A program made the position numbers and the translations under genes. A model generated the notes under the pieces. The model was not told the origin of the DNA and did no database searches. It saw nothing but the letters and a program-made list of their open reading frames with translations. Shown here one piece after another: positions 1 through 5,875 of a DNA stretch of 5,980 nucleotides. Numbering within the stretch: the first letter of the stretch is position 1; each line of letters opens with the position of its first letter. Source of the DNA: CAINVV01 sp037129695 (lineage in GTDB: Bacteria > Bacteroidota > Bacteroidia > Bacteroidales > Prolixibacteraceae); NCBI GenBank assembly GCA_037129695.1, contig JBAXUL010000174.1, positions 1 to 5,980 of the forward strand. Direction: 5' to 3'.

Positions 1-1
1 C

Positions 2-1174
2 TATGCGGTACTGGCCAGGAATTACATTGCCATGGCCAAGAAGAATACTGCCTATTTGGATTCTGCCATTATCTGTGCCGATAAATCCTTTGCAAGCGCA
101 TCGGATGATCCGTCATTGACATTCCAGGCAACTGGTGTCTCCACAACATCCAACTTCTTTGGAGTATTGAGAGCTAATCTCGCCAATGCAATAACCCAAT
201 CTGACTATATTACCCAGATCCTTACAGGAACTATCCCAAACTACAACAGTTCCGGCGGTGTGGAAGGACTAAGCAGCTATCAAATGGTGACAGATACCGC
301 CACACTTGATCCCCGTTCCATCCTATTACTGGGAACGCTGGACACCATGCAGGTAGACCAGAACAACGTCAAAAAGGGAACCTACAAATTTGTCGGGACG
401 AAATTGGACAACGCAGTTGCCTGCAATGTGTGGGGAATGACCTCAACGCCCACAGCAATTACTTCAGGGACAGGAAGATGGCTGTACAGGGATGATGCAC
501 CATGGCCCCTCTCCAGTTATGCTGAGATACAATTTATCAAATCCGAAGCTTTGTTCCAGAAAGGACAAAAGGCAGCCGCCCTTGATGCGTTCAAGCTCGC
601 TGTGGCAGGTCATATGGACTTTGTGAAAAGATTAATCGTTCCTGCAACTCTGGTTAAAAACAGTGCGAACAAGCAAACTTCCGTGATCGGCGATAAGATT
701 ACACAGGCAAGATTTACCACGTTGGCAACAGCTTATCTCAACAGTAAGTTCGTCAACAACATGCAACTCGCCGATTTCACCCTTTCGCACATCATGATGC
801 AAAAGTATGTGGCTTTGTTTCCCTGGAGTCTTGACACCTGGAATGATATGCGCCGCTACCATTACGACCTTGTCACACCTGCCAGTGGTGTACCTGTAAC
901 CGGAACTTCCTGGTCTGCTGATGTGGTTTACCACAAACCGGATTCTGATCCAGGCAGGGTTTACAAAGGATTCTTTCTTCCTGCTGCTGATGTAATTGAC
1001 AGAAGAAGAAAGTTTGCTACCACCAACCTCGGTTCTCCTTGTTACAGGCTTCGCCCTCGTTACAATTCTGAGTACATGTGGAATCTACCATCACTGAAGT
1101 TGCTGACTCCTATCGCCGGAGATGCAGATAACTATCAGACCTCTATGCCTTGGTTTACATTACCAGGAAATTAA
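2..1174 (+). CDS. SusD/RagB-family outer-membrane nutrient-binding lipoprotein, C-terminal part (5' end outside window)
   Basis: The reading frame is open from the first complete codon at position 2, and the ten codons before the first ATG (32) encode YAVLARNYIA, a typical SusD TPR-like helix, so the true start lies upstream of the window. About 390 residues are present; family members usually have 450-600. Counting from the ATG at 32, visible hallmarks are DPRSILLLG (93-101), YAEIQFIKSEALFQKG (163-178), the QKYVALFP...TWNDMRR block (257-275), and a C-terminal RLRPRYNSEYMWN (339-351), which resembles the arginine-rich ending of SusD-like proteins. SusD proteins sit on the outer membrane as lids over a SusC TonB-dependent transporter and bind the ligand; the SusC gene is expected just upstream, beyond the edge. 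The ligand cannot be inferred: peptide, glycan and other substrates are all possible. The next gene starts 20 bases downstream, so both are probably cotranscribed. Confidence 0.9.
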   Translation, partial: YAVLARNYIAMAKKNTAYLDSAIICADKSFASASDDPSLTFQATGVSTTSNFFGVLRANLANAITQSDYITQILTGTIPNYNSSGGVEGLSSYQMVTDTATLDPRSILLLGTLDTMQVDQNNVKKGTYKFVGTKLDNAVACNVWGMTSTPTAITSGTGRWLYRDDAPWPLSSYAEIQFIKSEALFQKGQKAAALDAFKLAVAGHMDFVKRLIVPATLVKNSANKQTSVIGDKITQARFTTLATAYLNSKFVNNMQLADFTLSHIMMQKYVALFPWSLDTWNDMRRYHYDLVTPASGVPVTGTSWSADVVYHKPDSDPGRVYKGFFLPAADVIDRRRKFATTNLGSPCYRLRPRYNSEYMWNLPSLKLLTPIAGDADNYQTSMPWFTLPGN

Positions 1175-1194
1175 TTACATTAATCTAAATAACA

Positions 1195-2049
1195 ATGAAA
1201 ATGAAAAAAATACTAGCATTGGTCTCCATCCTGATGGTGCTTCTGGTGGTCTCCTGTGAGAAGAATGTAATTACATTTGGGTCCACAGACATTAAAACCG
1301 CTACATCAGCTGAAGTGAGGTTGGTCTATGACATTCCTGTTGTTTCGACCTCAGCACTGAATATTACAAGACTCAAATACAACAATCAGTTGGTCTCCGA
1401 AGTCTCTACAGCTATTGGGAGTATTTTCCCGAACAGTACAGCCAAATACCATGTCGTGCCACAAGGTGCGGTCAAAGTTGACGCCTTTACCGGTACCACG
1501 AAGGATGTACTTCAGTACAGCAACACCTTCACGGTTGGTGCAGGGAAATATACCGCCTTCATCCATAGTCTGACAGATGTTCCATTTGTCGTCAAGGATG
1601 CAGATGCATTCCCTTCAAGTGACGCATGGGCTGATACTACCTCCAATATTCAGTTTGTGAACCTGCTTTACAAAGCGGACGGAGTTACACCTTATGGAAA
1701 ACTAACACTGAAAGGGAAACGGGGTGCAGGAACAACTGCCAGTCCTTTCGTATACATCACCATCGCTACCTGCGGTTTCAAGGAGGCATCCACACTTATC
1801 CCTTACAAATTGTTACGGAATGGCATAGCTGTCTGGTCCGGAACAGAAACGGGGATGGTTTTCACCGTGTTTGATGATGCAGGTGTTCAGCTCAAATACT
1901 TTCCGACAACTACCGGAGCTTTGACTGATTGGACAGCGACAGCCTTTTCTCTGGGCAAAGGAAAAAATTACATCTTTCACCTGAACGGAAAAATGGGTGC
2001 AAAATATGCAGACCAAGCCATCCGTTTAAGTACTGTGGCATTAAACTAG
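1195..2049 (+). CDS. DUF4397-like lipoprotein downstream of SusD
   Basis: This is a 284-residue predicted lipoprotein. The signal sequence MKMKKILALVSILMVLLVVSC has a lipobox (V18-V19-S20-C21), followed directly by the charged residues E22 and K23. The mature protein is beta-rich and low in cysteine, and appears to have two similar halves. Residues about 38-130 (opening AEVRLVYDIP, ending FTVGAGKYTAFIHSL) look like a DUF4397 domain; residues about 150-268 (opening NIQFVNLLYK, ending FSLGKGKNYIFHLNGK) repeat the pattern loosely. It lies 20 bases after the SusD-like gene and is probably the last gene of the same operon, where many Sus-like loci carry an extra surface lipoprotein (SusE/F position). 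I infer a surface-exposed accessory binding role; no catalytic motif is visible. The ATG at 1201 is an alternative start and would not change the lipobox. The DUF4397 assignment is by pattern only and is moderately sure; the lipoprotein assignment is strong. Confidence 0.75.
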   Translation: MKMKKILALVSILMVLLVVSCEKNVITFGSTDIKTATSAEVRLVYDIPVVSTSALNITRLKYNNQLVSEVSTAIGSIFPNSTAKYHVVPQGAVKVDAFTGTTKDVLQYSNTFTVGAGKYTAFIHSLTDVPFVVKDADAFPSSDAWADTTSNIQFVNLLYKADGVTPYGKLTLKGKRGAGTTASPFVYITIATCGFKEASTLIPYKLLRNGIAVWSGTETGMVFTVFDDAGVQLKYFPTTTGALTDWTATAFSLGKGKNYIFHLNGKMGAKYADQAIRLSTVALN

Positions 2050-2058
2050 CCTGAAATT

Positions 2059-2114
2059 GAATAGCCATGATTTAGTTATCGCCTTGCGGAGATATTCCTG
2101 AATCATGGCTATTC
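2059..2114 (+). terminator. Long hairpin closing the SusD/DUF4397 operon
   Basis: A perfect 14-base inverted repeat, GAATAGCCATGATT (2059-2072) and AATCATGGCTATTC (2101-2114), starts 10 bases after the stop codon. The stem continues inward with a U-G, an A-U and a G-C pair, then after a small internal loop with TATC (2077-2080) against GATA (2091-2094), and ends near a TTGC loop. The downstream sequence (TCATTTAAAATTCC) is AT-rich but lacks a clean T-run, so it may act as a terminator, as an mRNA 3'-end stabiliser, or both. Confidence 0.65.
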
Positions 2115-2147
2115 TCATTTAAAATTCCATATCTGACTCCTCAAAAT

Positions 2148-2258
2148 TTCTCCTCGGGGGAACTTATTTCGGCCTAAAACCATACGAAGAAAGGGAATCA
2201 TCTCCCTTAAAGTGCTGGGGAGCACAAAACGCAAAAGATAGATGGTATAATCTATCTT
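2148..2258 (+). other. Chain of five small hairpins in the leader of the DUF4251 gene
   Basis: Five short stem-loops can be drawn back to back: 2148-2153 with 2157-2162 (one G-U pair); 2167-2171 with 2185-2189 (one G-U pair); AAGGGA 2191-2196 with TCCCTT 2203-2208; GTGCT 2212-2216 with AGCAC 2221-2225; and AAGATAGAT 2235-2243 with ATCTATCTT 2250-2258. They occupy nearly all of the gap between the upstream hairpin and the gene at 2303. I recognise no known riboswitch or leader family. I found no TAnnTTTG box in this gap; TATAAT occurs at 2246-2251 but lacks a matching upstream element. Stems of 5-6 pairs arise easily by chance, so a structured leader is an inference. Confidence 0.3.
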
Positions 2259-2302
2259 AAAGCGACGACTATTAATTCAATAATATCGCATTAAAATCTA
2301 TT

Positions 2303-2806
2303 ATGAAGAAATTTTTATTACTGATTGGAATCATCGGTCTTCTATCAAACGTTTCTCCTGCCCAGAACAAGAAAGCAGAAAAAGAAGCTGCCGCAAAGGC
2401 TCAATTTGACAAAGCAGTTGCTGCGATTGAGGCAAAAGACTTCGTCATCATCGTTGATACATACGATGGTGCTGACAGAACTATCCAGACAAACACGGAT
2501 GTGGCAAATTTCCTCTCTTTTGAGAAAGAGTCTGTCATCCTACAGGGAATTACTGCCGGAAATCAGTACACCAACAAACTGGCAGTGTCTGATTACAAAC
2601 TGGATACAGATAAAAAAGGAAATGTCAGCATTGAAATGCAGGTAAAGGGTTTTTACATCATAGCCAAGATTGAGATTTTCCTGAAAAAAGGGGGTAATTA
2701 CGCTGATGTCGTGATCAATGCAACCAAAGGAAATTCGATTCGCTTTTCGGGTGAAATTATCCATCGGGCCCTGTCAAAATATTTTAAAAGGCCAGGCGAA
2801 GTTTAA
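2303..2806 (+). CDS. DUF4251-like secreted protein
   Basis: The product has 167 residues and a clear type I signal peptide: MKK, a hydrophobic core FLLLIGIIGLL, and likely cleavage after SPA (18-20) to leave Q21 at the N-terminus. A lysine/alanine-rich helix follows (about 22-45). The body (46-165) has alternating beta patterns: KDFVIIVDTYDGADR, then NFLSFEKESVILQG (69-82), a short glycine-containing loop, a central strand pair around NVSIEMQVKGFYIIAKIEIF (107-126), and a final strand before FSGEIIHRALSKYF. The FVI...NFL...ILQG order and the length match DUF4251, a Bacteroidota family of unknown function predicted to be periplasmic. No catalytic residues are evident and there is no lipobox. 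The gene stands alone between a structured leader and a rho-independent terminator, so it is probably monocistronic. Family assignment is by pattern only. Confidence 0.75.
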   Translation: MKKFLLLIGIIGLLSNVSPAQNKKAEKEAAAKAQFDKAVAAIEAKDFVIIVDTYDGADRTIQTNTDVANFLSFEKESVILQGITAGNQYTNKLAVSDYKLDTDKKGNVSIEMQVKGFYIIAKIEIFLKKGGNYADVVINATKGNSIRFSGEIIHRALSKYFKRPGEV

Positions 2807-2873
2807 TCGCTTCTACGGTGAAGAAAGTCAACCGAAGTTCATTGATGTGCTTCTGATGTACTTTCGGATACAT

Positions 2874-2916
2874 TAAACCTGACTGGTATCGAAAACTTGT
2901 CAGGTTTACTATTTTT
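2874..2916 (+). terminator. Rho-independent terminator after the DUF4251 gene
   Basis: A perfect 10-base-pair stem, TAAACCTGAC (2874-2883) with GTCAGGTTTA (2899-2908), has a 15-base loop and is followed by CTATTTTT (2909-2916). It lies 68 bases after the stop at 2806 and before the next start at 2934. A weaker imperfect stem (CCGAAGT 2832-2838 with ACTTTCGG 2860-2867, one bulge) sits just upstream. Confidence 0.8.
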
Positions 2917-2917
2917 G
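2910..2917 (+). promoter_or_regulatory. Bacteroidota -7 promoter box for the HAD-creatininase-PAQR operon
   Basis: TATTTTTG matches the Bacteroidota sigma-ABfr -7 consensus TAnnTTTG perfectly and ends 16 bases before the ATG at 2934, so the mRNA leader would be very short. No TTTG-type -33 box is present at the usual 19-21 base spacing, which weakens the call. The box shares its T-tract with the terminator just before it. Confidence 0.5.
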
Positions 2918-2933
2918 TAAAAAACATATTCTG

Positions 2934-3611
2934 ATGCATTTTCCTGATATCAAAGCCTTTATTTTCGACATGGACGGAGTACTAGTCGACAGCGAAAATC
3001 TCTATAAGGTAATTGAGAAAGAACTTTTTGAGGAAGTTGGAGTTGAAATTGACCATGAAGAGCATATCGCTTACCAGGGATGCTCCAATCCGGTAATGTG
3101 GACCATGATCAAACAAAAACATGGACTCTCTTATTCATTGGAACACTTGGTTGAGAAAACCGAAGAGAAGGTCATCAGGTATTTCAACTCACTTCCTGCA
3201 ATCGACCCGATGCCTGGAGTCCTCGATCTTTTACATTGGTTGGAATCAAGGAACATAAGGCTCGCTCTTGCTTCCTCATCAACGATCGAAGTTATCAGTA
3301 TCATTCTGGCCAAAACAGGGCTTGAAAAATTCTTTGACACGGTAGCGGACAGCACCGAAGCAGGGGCCGGTAAGCCGGATCCGGCCATCTTTCTCCTGGC
3401 ACAAAGAAAATTGGGGATTCCAAAGGAACATTGTATCATCATTGAGGATTCCACCAACGGAATCATGGCAGCCCGGGCAGCAGGAATATTCTGCATTGCA
3501 TTCAATGGTCCGGGATCAGAGCATCAGGATCAATCGGATGCAGACTGGCGCATCAACCAGTTTTCTGAATTCATTGAAAAATTTGAAATGGAAGAAAATA
3601 AATTAAACTAA
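2934..3611 (+). CDS. HAD-superfamily phosphatase, beta-phosphoglucomutase-like (subfamily IA)
   Basis: This 225-residue cytoplasmic protein has all four HAD motifs. Motif I is FDMDGVLVDSE (11-21), with nucleophile D12 and acid/base D14. Motif II is LASSS (112-116), probably using S114. Motif III is K147 in GAGKPDP. Motif IV is E171-D172 in IIIEDSTNGI, which binds Mg2+. The helical cap (about 17-93) between motif I and the core marks it as a C1-capped subfamily IA enzyme. Length and motif spacing fit the beta-phosphoglucomutase/sugar-phosphatase group, but the cap residues that would set the substrate do not let me choose between a mutase and a phosphatase for sugar phosphates or related metabolites. 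No signal peptide is present. It is the first gene of a tight operon: the next start is 6 bases after its stop. The ATG start directly precedes the conserved first strand (IKAFIFDMDG), so no extra N-terminal residues are expected. Confidence 0.9.
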   Translation: MHFPDIKAFIFDMDGVLVDSENLYKVIEKELFEEVGVEIDHEEHIAYQGCSNPVMWTMIKQKHGLSYSLEHLVEKTEEKVIRYFNSLPAIDPMPGVLDLLHWLESRNIRLALASSSTIEVISIILAKTGLEKFFDTVADSTEAGAGKPDPAIFLLAQRKLGIPKEHCIIIEDSTNGIMAARAAGIFCIAFNGPGSEHQDQSDADWRINQFSEFIEKFEMEENKLN

Positions 3612-3617
3612 CGATCA

Positions 3618-4505
3618 ATGAAAACAATTCTAATGATGTGTTTTTTCCTTTGGACATGGCAACTTCAGGCACAACCTGCTGCTGACACCAAACTTTCGTA
3701 TTGTTATGATGAACTTACGGCTCCTGATTTCGTGAATGCCGTTTCGCAATCTTCAGGAGTCTGCCTGCTGACTCTGGGTATCATTGAGAAGCATGGACCC
3801 CATCTTCCATTGGGAACAGATATTTTTGAGTGCCGCAAAGTGGCATTCACAGCCGCAGAAAAAGAGTACTGCATCGTATTTCCCACCTATTTTACCGGAC
3901 AGATCAATGAAGCAAGGCACCAGCCCGGAACCATTGCCTACAGTCCTGAACTAATATGGAATATGCTTCAGGAAACATGTGATGAACTCTCCAGAAATGG
4001 CTTGAAAAAAATTATCATCGTGAACGGTCATGGCGGGAACAATGACTTTTTAAGGTATTTCTGCATGTCCCAGCTTCACAAGCCGAAAGATTATATTCTG
4101 GTGTTCTTCCAACCCGACACAGATCAGGAAACAGCAAAAAAAATCGAGGCTTTGCGGCAGACCAAAACCGGAGGGCATGCAGACGAAATGGAAACTTCCA
4201 TGATGCGGTTTATCAGACCTGATCTGGTCAAACAGGATCGTGCCGGAACCCAGTCAGGGGATAACCTGAAAAGGCTGGAAGAATTACCGTACCAATACAC
4301 CGGAATATGGTGGTACGCGCAGTATCCCAATCATTATGCCGGGGATGCCACAAAAAGCAGTGCAGAACTAGGAAAGCTGATCGTTGAATCTGAAGCGGAC
4401 CAACTTGTGCAACTCATCAGAAAACTTAAAAAATCCAATCAGATTGAGGAATTACAGAACCAGTTTTACAAGGATTCAGGTAATCCTTTGAAAACAAAAC
4501 AATAA
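3618..4505 (+). CDS. Creatininase-family metal-dependent amidohydrolase with a signal peptide
   Basis: The product has 295 residues. The N-terminus (MKT, hydrophobic ILMMCFFLWTW, then LQAQ) reads as a type I signal peptide cleaved after A18, which would place the enzyme in the periplasm or outside. The creatininase fold follows: LGIIEKHGPHLPLGTD gives the metal ligands E57, H59 and D68; IIIVNGHGGNN gives H138; and GGHADEMETS (185-194) carries H187 and E190/E192, the family's downstream catalytic/binding region. Family members open amide or lactam-type bonds: creatininase itself, formamide deformylases of flavin/deazaflavin synthesis, and mycofactocin maturase MftE. The NGHGGN motif, where true creatininase has NGHYEN, suggests it does not act on creatinine. 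The substrate is unknown. The gene is flanked by 6-base gaps on both sides and is probably cotranslated with its neighbours. Residues 262-295 form a lysine/glutamine-rich tail of unclear role. Confidence 0.88.
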   Translation: MKTILMMCFFLWTWQLQAQPAADTKLSYCYDELTAPDFVNAVSQSSGVCLLTLGIIEKHGPHLPLGTDIFECRKVAFTAAEKEYCIVFPTYFTGQINEARHQPGTIAYSPELIWNMLQETCDELSRNGLKKIIIVNGHGGNNDFLRYFCMSQLHKPKDYILVFFQPDTDQETAKKIEALRQTKTGGHADEMETSMMRFIRPDLVKQDRAGTQSGDNLKRLEELPYQYTGIWWYAQYPNHYAGDATKSSAELGKLIVESEADQLVQLIRKLKKSNQIEELQNQFYKDSGNPLKTKQ

Positions 4506-4511
4506 CTCTAA

Positions 4512-5147
4512 TTGGAAAAAACATATTCAAAAGAGGAAGAGCGCTGGAACATAAGTACCCACGCTTTTGGATTGGTGATGTCAGTAGCCGGGATCATTCC
4601 GCTCACAGTGAAGGCTGTACAGGGACATTCCCTGAAAATCCTTATTGCCTTTCTAATCTACTGGATTGGTGTGAGCACCATGTTCCTTGCCTCCACGCTT
4701 TACCATTCCGCCACAGATCCGGTAAAAAGGTCAAGGCTGAACATTTTTGATCATTCCGCTATCTACCTTACCATCGCCGGGACTTATACCCCAATAAGTT
4801 TGCTGGTATTGCCTCCCTTCTGGGGAATTACTGTTTTGATCACCGTTTGGTTGATCGCTGCAACCGGTATCATACTCAAATTCTTCTTTATCGGAAGTTT
4901 TCCAAGGCTATCAACGGTGATGTATGTACTGATGGGATGGGTGATCGTGATCGCAATCAAACCATTGATCAACAGCATGTCAACAGCAGGTTTACTCTGG
5001 CTGTTGGCAGGAGGCGTGGCCTATACCATCGGCGCAGCGCTCTACCAGGTTAAAGGTTTAAAATTCAATCATGCCATCTTTCATCTTTTTGTCCTGCTGG
5101 GCGCTGCCTTCCATTACGTAGTCGTCTATTTCTATTGTATCAAATAA
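4512..5147 (+). CDS. PAQR/hemolysin III family seven-helix membrane protein (YqfA-like), TTG start
   Basis: This 211-residue polytopic membrane protein has about seven hydrophobic segments (roughly 18-36, 43-62, 80-100, 104-123, 134-151, 158-178 and 188-208). It carries the full PAQR/CREST metal-site signature: S61 and H65 in STLYHS, D80 in FDHSAIY, and H187 and H191 in NHAIFHLF, with H201 also conserved. The N-terminal EEERWNISTH matches the family's E-x-x-N-x-x-TH opening. The family is predicted to be a zinc-dependent membrane hydrolase or sensor linked to lipid homeostasis; the hemolysin name is historical. The start must be TTG at 4512: the codon just before it (4509-4511) is an in-frame TAA, and the next candidates (about 4571-4579) would delete the conserved opening. 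The 6-base gap after the creatininase stop indicates translational coupling, the likely reason a weak start suffices. Confidence 0.92.
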   Translation: MEKTYSKEEERWNISTHAFGLVMSVAGIIPLTVKAVQGHSLKILIAFLIYWIGVSTMFLASTLYHSATDPVKRSRLNIFDHSAIYLTIAGTYTPISLLVLPPFWGITVLITVWLIAATGIILKFFFIGSFPRLSTVMYVLMGWVIVIAIKPLINSMSTAGLLWLLAGGVAYTIGAALYQVKGLKFNHAIFHLFVLLGAAFHYVVVYFYCIK

Positions 5148-5148
5148 A

Positions 5149-5179
5149 TTTGCTTTGTGCCCCTTGATTGGTATTTTGT
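5149..5179 (+). promoter_or_regulatory. Possible promoter for the DUF4440 lipoprotein gene
   Basis: TTTG (5149-5152) is followed after 19 bases by TATTTTGT (5172-5179). The spacing fits the Bacteroidota TTTG-N19-21-TAnnTTTG promoter, but the last two bases of the -7 box deviate. It would give a leader of roughly 70 bases. The same stretch contains a TTTGTGCCC repeat, which could mimic the boxes. Confidence 0.3.
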
Positions 5180-5190
5180 GCCCTTCGTGG
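5154..5190 (+). repeat. Direct repeat of TTTGTGCCC-type sequence
   Basis: TTTGTGCCCCTTG (5154-5166) recurs 21 bases on as TTTGTGCCCTTCGTGG (5175-5190). The phrase resembles the TTTGTG-rich intergenic repeats scattered in many Bacteroidota genomes; I know of the type but cannot test its copy number here. Confidence 0.45.
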
Positions 5191-5210
5191 TAAAAATGTT
5201 TCACAACAAA

Positions 5211-5234
5211 AAACTCAAAGTGAAACTCAAAGGA
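5211..5234 (+). repeat. Tandem 12-base repeat upstream of the DUF4440 gene
   Basis: AAACTCAAAGTG (5211-5222) is followed immediately by AAACTCAAAGGA (5223-5234); the first ten bases are identical. The pair ends 19 bases before the ATG at 5254, in the predicted 5' leader, and may be a binding site or a simple duplication. Confidence 0.5.
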
Positions 5235-5253
5235 ATTCACTTAGGTAAACAAC

Positions 5254-5691
5254 ATGATTAAACACACTATTATTATTTTCTCACTGATAGCAGCATGCAC
5301 AGCCGGTTCCAACAAATCCAGTACCGAAACTGCTAAAAAGGAGATCGTAGAAACGGAGCGGGCTTTTGAAGCAATGGCCAAAGAAAAAGGTCTTTCTGAG
5401 GCATTCGCCTTTTATGCGGATTCTACTGCAGGTGTAAACCGAGGCAGTTATGTTATCCATGGAAAAGATTCTATACGCCAGTATTATCTCTCACCCAGAT
5501 TCAAAGGGGTAAAACTGGAATGGAAACCTGATTTCGTGGAGGTTTCAAAATCTGCAGATCTGGGTTATACCTACGGCAAATATACTTTCTCCGTGCAGGA
5601 TTCAACAGGAAAAGTCACAACTTCAAAAGGCATCTTTCATACGGTCTGGAAGAGACAAGCCAATGGAAACTGGCGTTTTGTCTGGGACTGA
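5254..5691 (+). CDS. DUF4440/SnoaL-like (NTF2-fold) lipoprotein
   Basis: This 145-residue protein has a short lipoprotein signal (MIKHTIIIFSLIAAC, lipobox I12-A13-A14-C15) and a serine/threonine-rich linker. A single NTF2-like domain begins about residue 27: the helix KKEIVETERAFEAMAKEKGLSEAF, then FYADSTAGVNRG, GKDSIRQYY (70-78), and the strands LEWKPDFVEVS, LGYTYGKYTFS, KGIFHTVWKRQANGNWRFVWD. This pattern is characteristic of DUF4440/SnoaL-like stand-alone domains, cone-shaped folds that bind or isomerise small molecules, most of unknown substrate. It should sit on a membrane facing the periplasm or the surface. The protein stops at the final WD, where relatives often have a few more residues, but the domain looks complete. 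It is separated from the upstream operon by 106 bases and so is probably its own transcription unit. Confidence 0.85.
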   Translation: MIKHTIIIFSLIAACTAGSNKSSTETAKKEIVETERAFEAMAKEKGLSEAFAFYADSTAGVNRGSYVIHGKDSIRQYYLSPRFKGVKLEWKPDFVEVSKSADLGYTYGKYTFSVQDSTGKVTTSKGIFHTVWKRQANGNWRFVWD

Positions 5692-5831
5692 AGCTTCGGG
5701 TGTTCAAAAATGAATAACAGTCAGAGAAAATATTACACAGAGGAATATCTGTTCCTTTATGAAATTAAATAAGGCTTTGAAATTGGTAACAAATCAAGAT
5801 CCAATAAGAGGAAACACAGAGTTCCACTGAG

Positions 5832-5855
5832 AAAAAAATCGCGTACGATTTTTTT
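5832..5855. terminator. Bidirectional terminator-like hairpin
   Basis: AAAAAAATCG (5832-5841) is perfectly complementary to CGATTTTTTT (5846-5855) around a CGTA loop. The stem ends in seven T residues on either strand, so it could stop transcription from the DUF4440 gene and from a convergent minus-strand gene. The GC content of the stem is low, which makes it a weak terminator by itself. It lies 140 bases after the DUF4440 stop. Confidence 0.5.
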
Positions 5856-5862
5856 AGATCAG

Positions 5863-5875
5863 CAAACCTGGTTTG
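5863..5875. repeat. 13-base palindrome
   Basis: CAAACC-T-GGTTTG is a perfect dyad with a single central base. It cannot fold as a full hairpin because the loop would be one base, so it is more like a protein-binding dyad or a chance palindrome. It sits inside the large inverted repeat. Confidence 0.4.

Noticed and set aside
632..934. Minus-strand frame of 100 codons inside the SusD-like gene
   Set aside because: It is antisense to a clearly conserved SusD region and its product shows no signal or domain pattern.
2246..2251. TATAAT as a promoter for the DUF4251 gene
   Set aside because: Bacteroidota housekeeping promoters use TAnnTTTG, no -35-type element lies at the right distance, and the hexamer is part of a hairpin.
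2325..2645. Plus-strand frame of 106 codons overlapping the DUF4251 gene
   Set aside because: The product is rich in K, Q, R and S without a hydrophobic core, while the other frame has a signal peptide and a family pattern.
2815..2860. A short frame starting with GTG, encoding KKVNRSSLMCF, after the DUF4251 gene
   Set aside because: Only about a dozen codons, and it overlaps an imperfect hairpin; nothing supports translation.
3131..3505. Minus-strand frame of 124 codons inside the HAD phosphatase gene
   Set aside because: It lies opposite the conserved HAD motifs II-IV, and its length reflects codon bias of the real gene.
4512..5147. Reading the hemolysin III protein as a virulence toxin
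   Set aside because: The conserved S, H, D and H residues place it in the PAQR family, widespread in harmless bacteria; nothing here indicates haemolytic activity.
5690..5697. GAAGCTTC palindrome at the end of the DUF4440 gene
   Set aside because: An 8-base palindrome is expected by chance in a window of this size and it overlaps the stop codon.
5710..5772. A 20-codon plus-strand frame starting ATG (product begins MNNSQRKYYTEEY)
   Set aside because: It overlaps the ATTACACAGAG repeat motif, has no promoter or ribosome-binding evidence, and such repeats commonly yield chance short frames.
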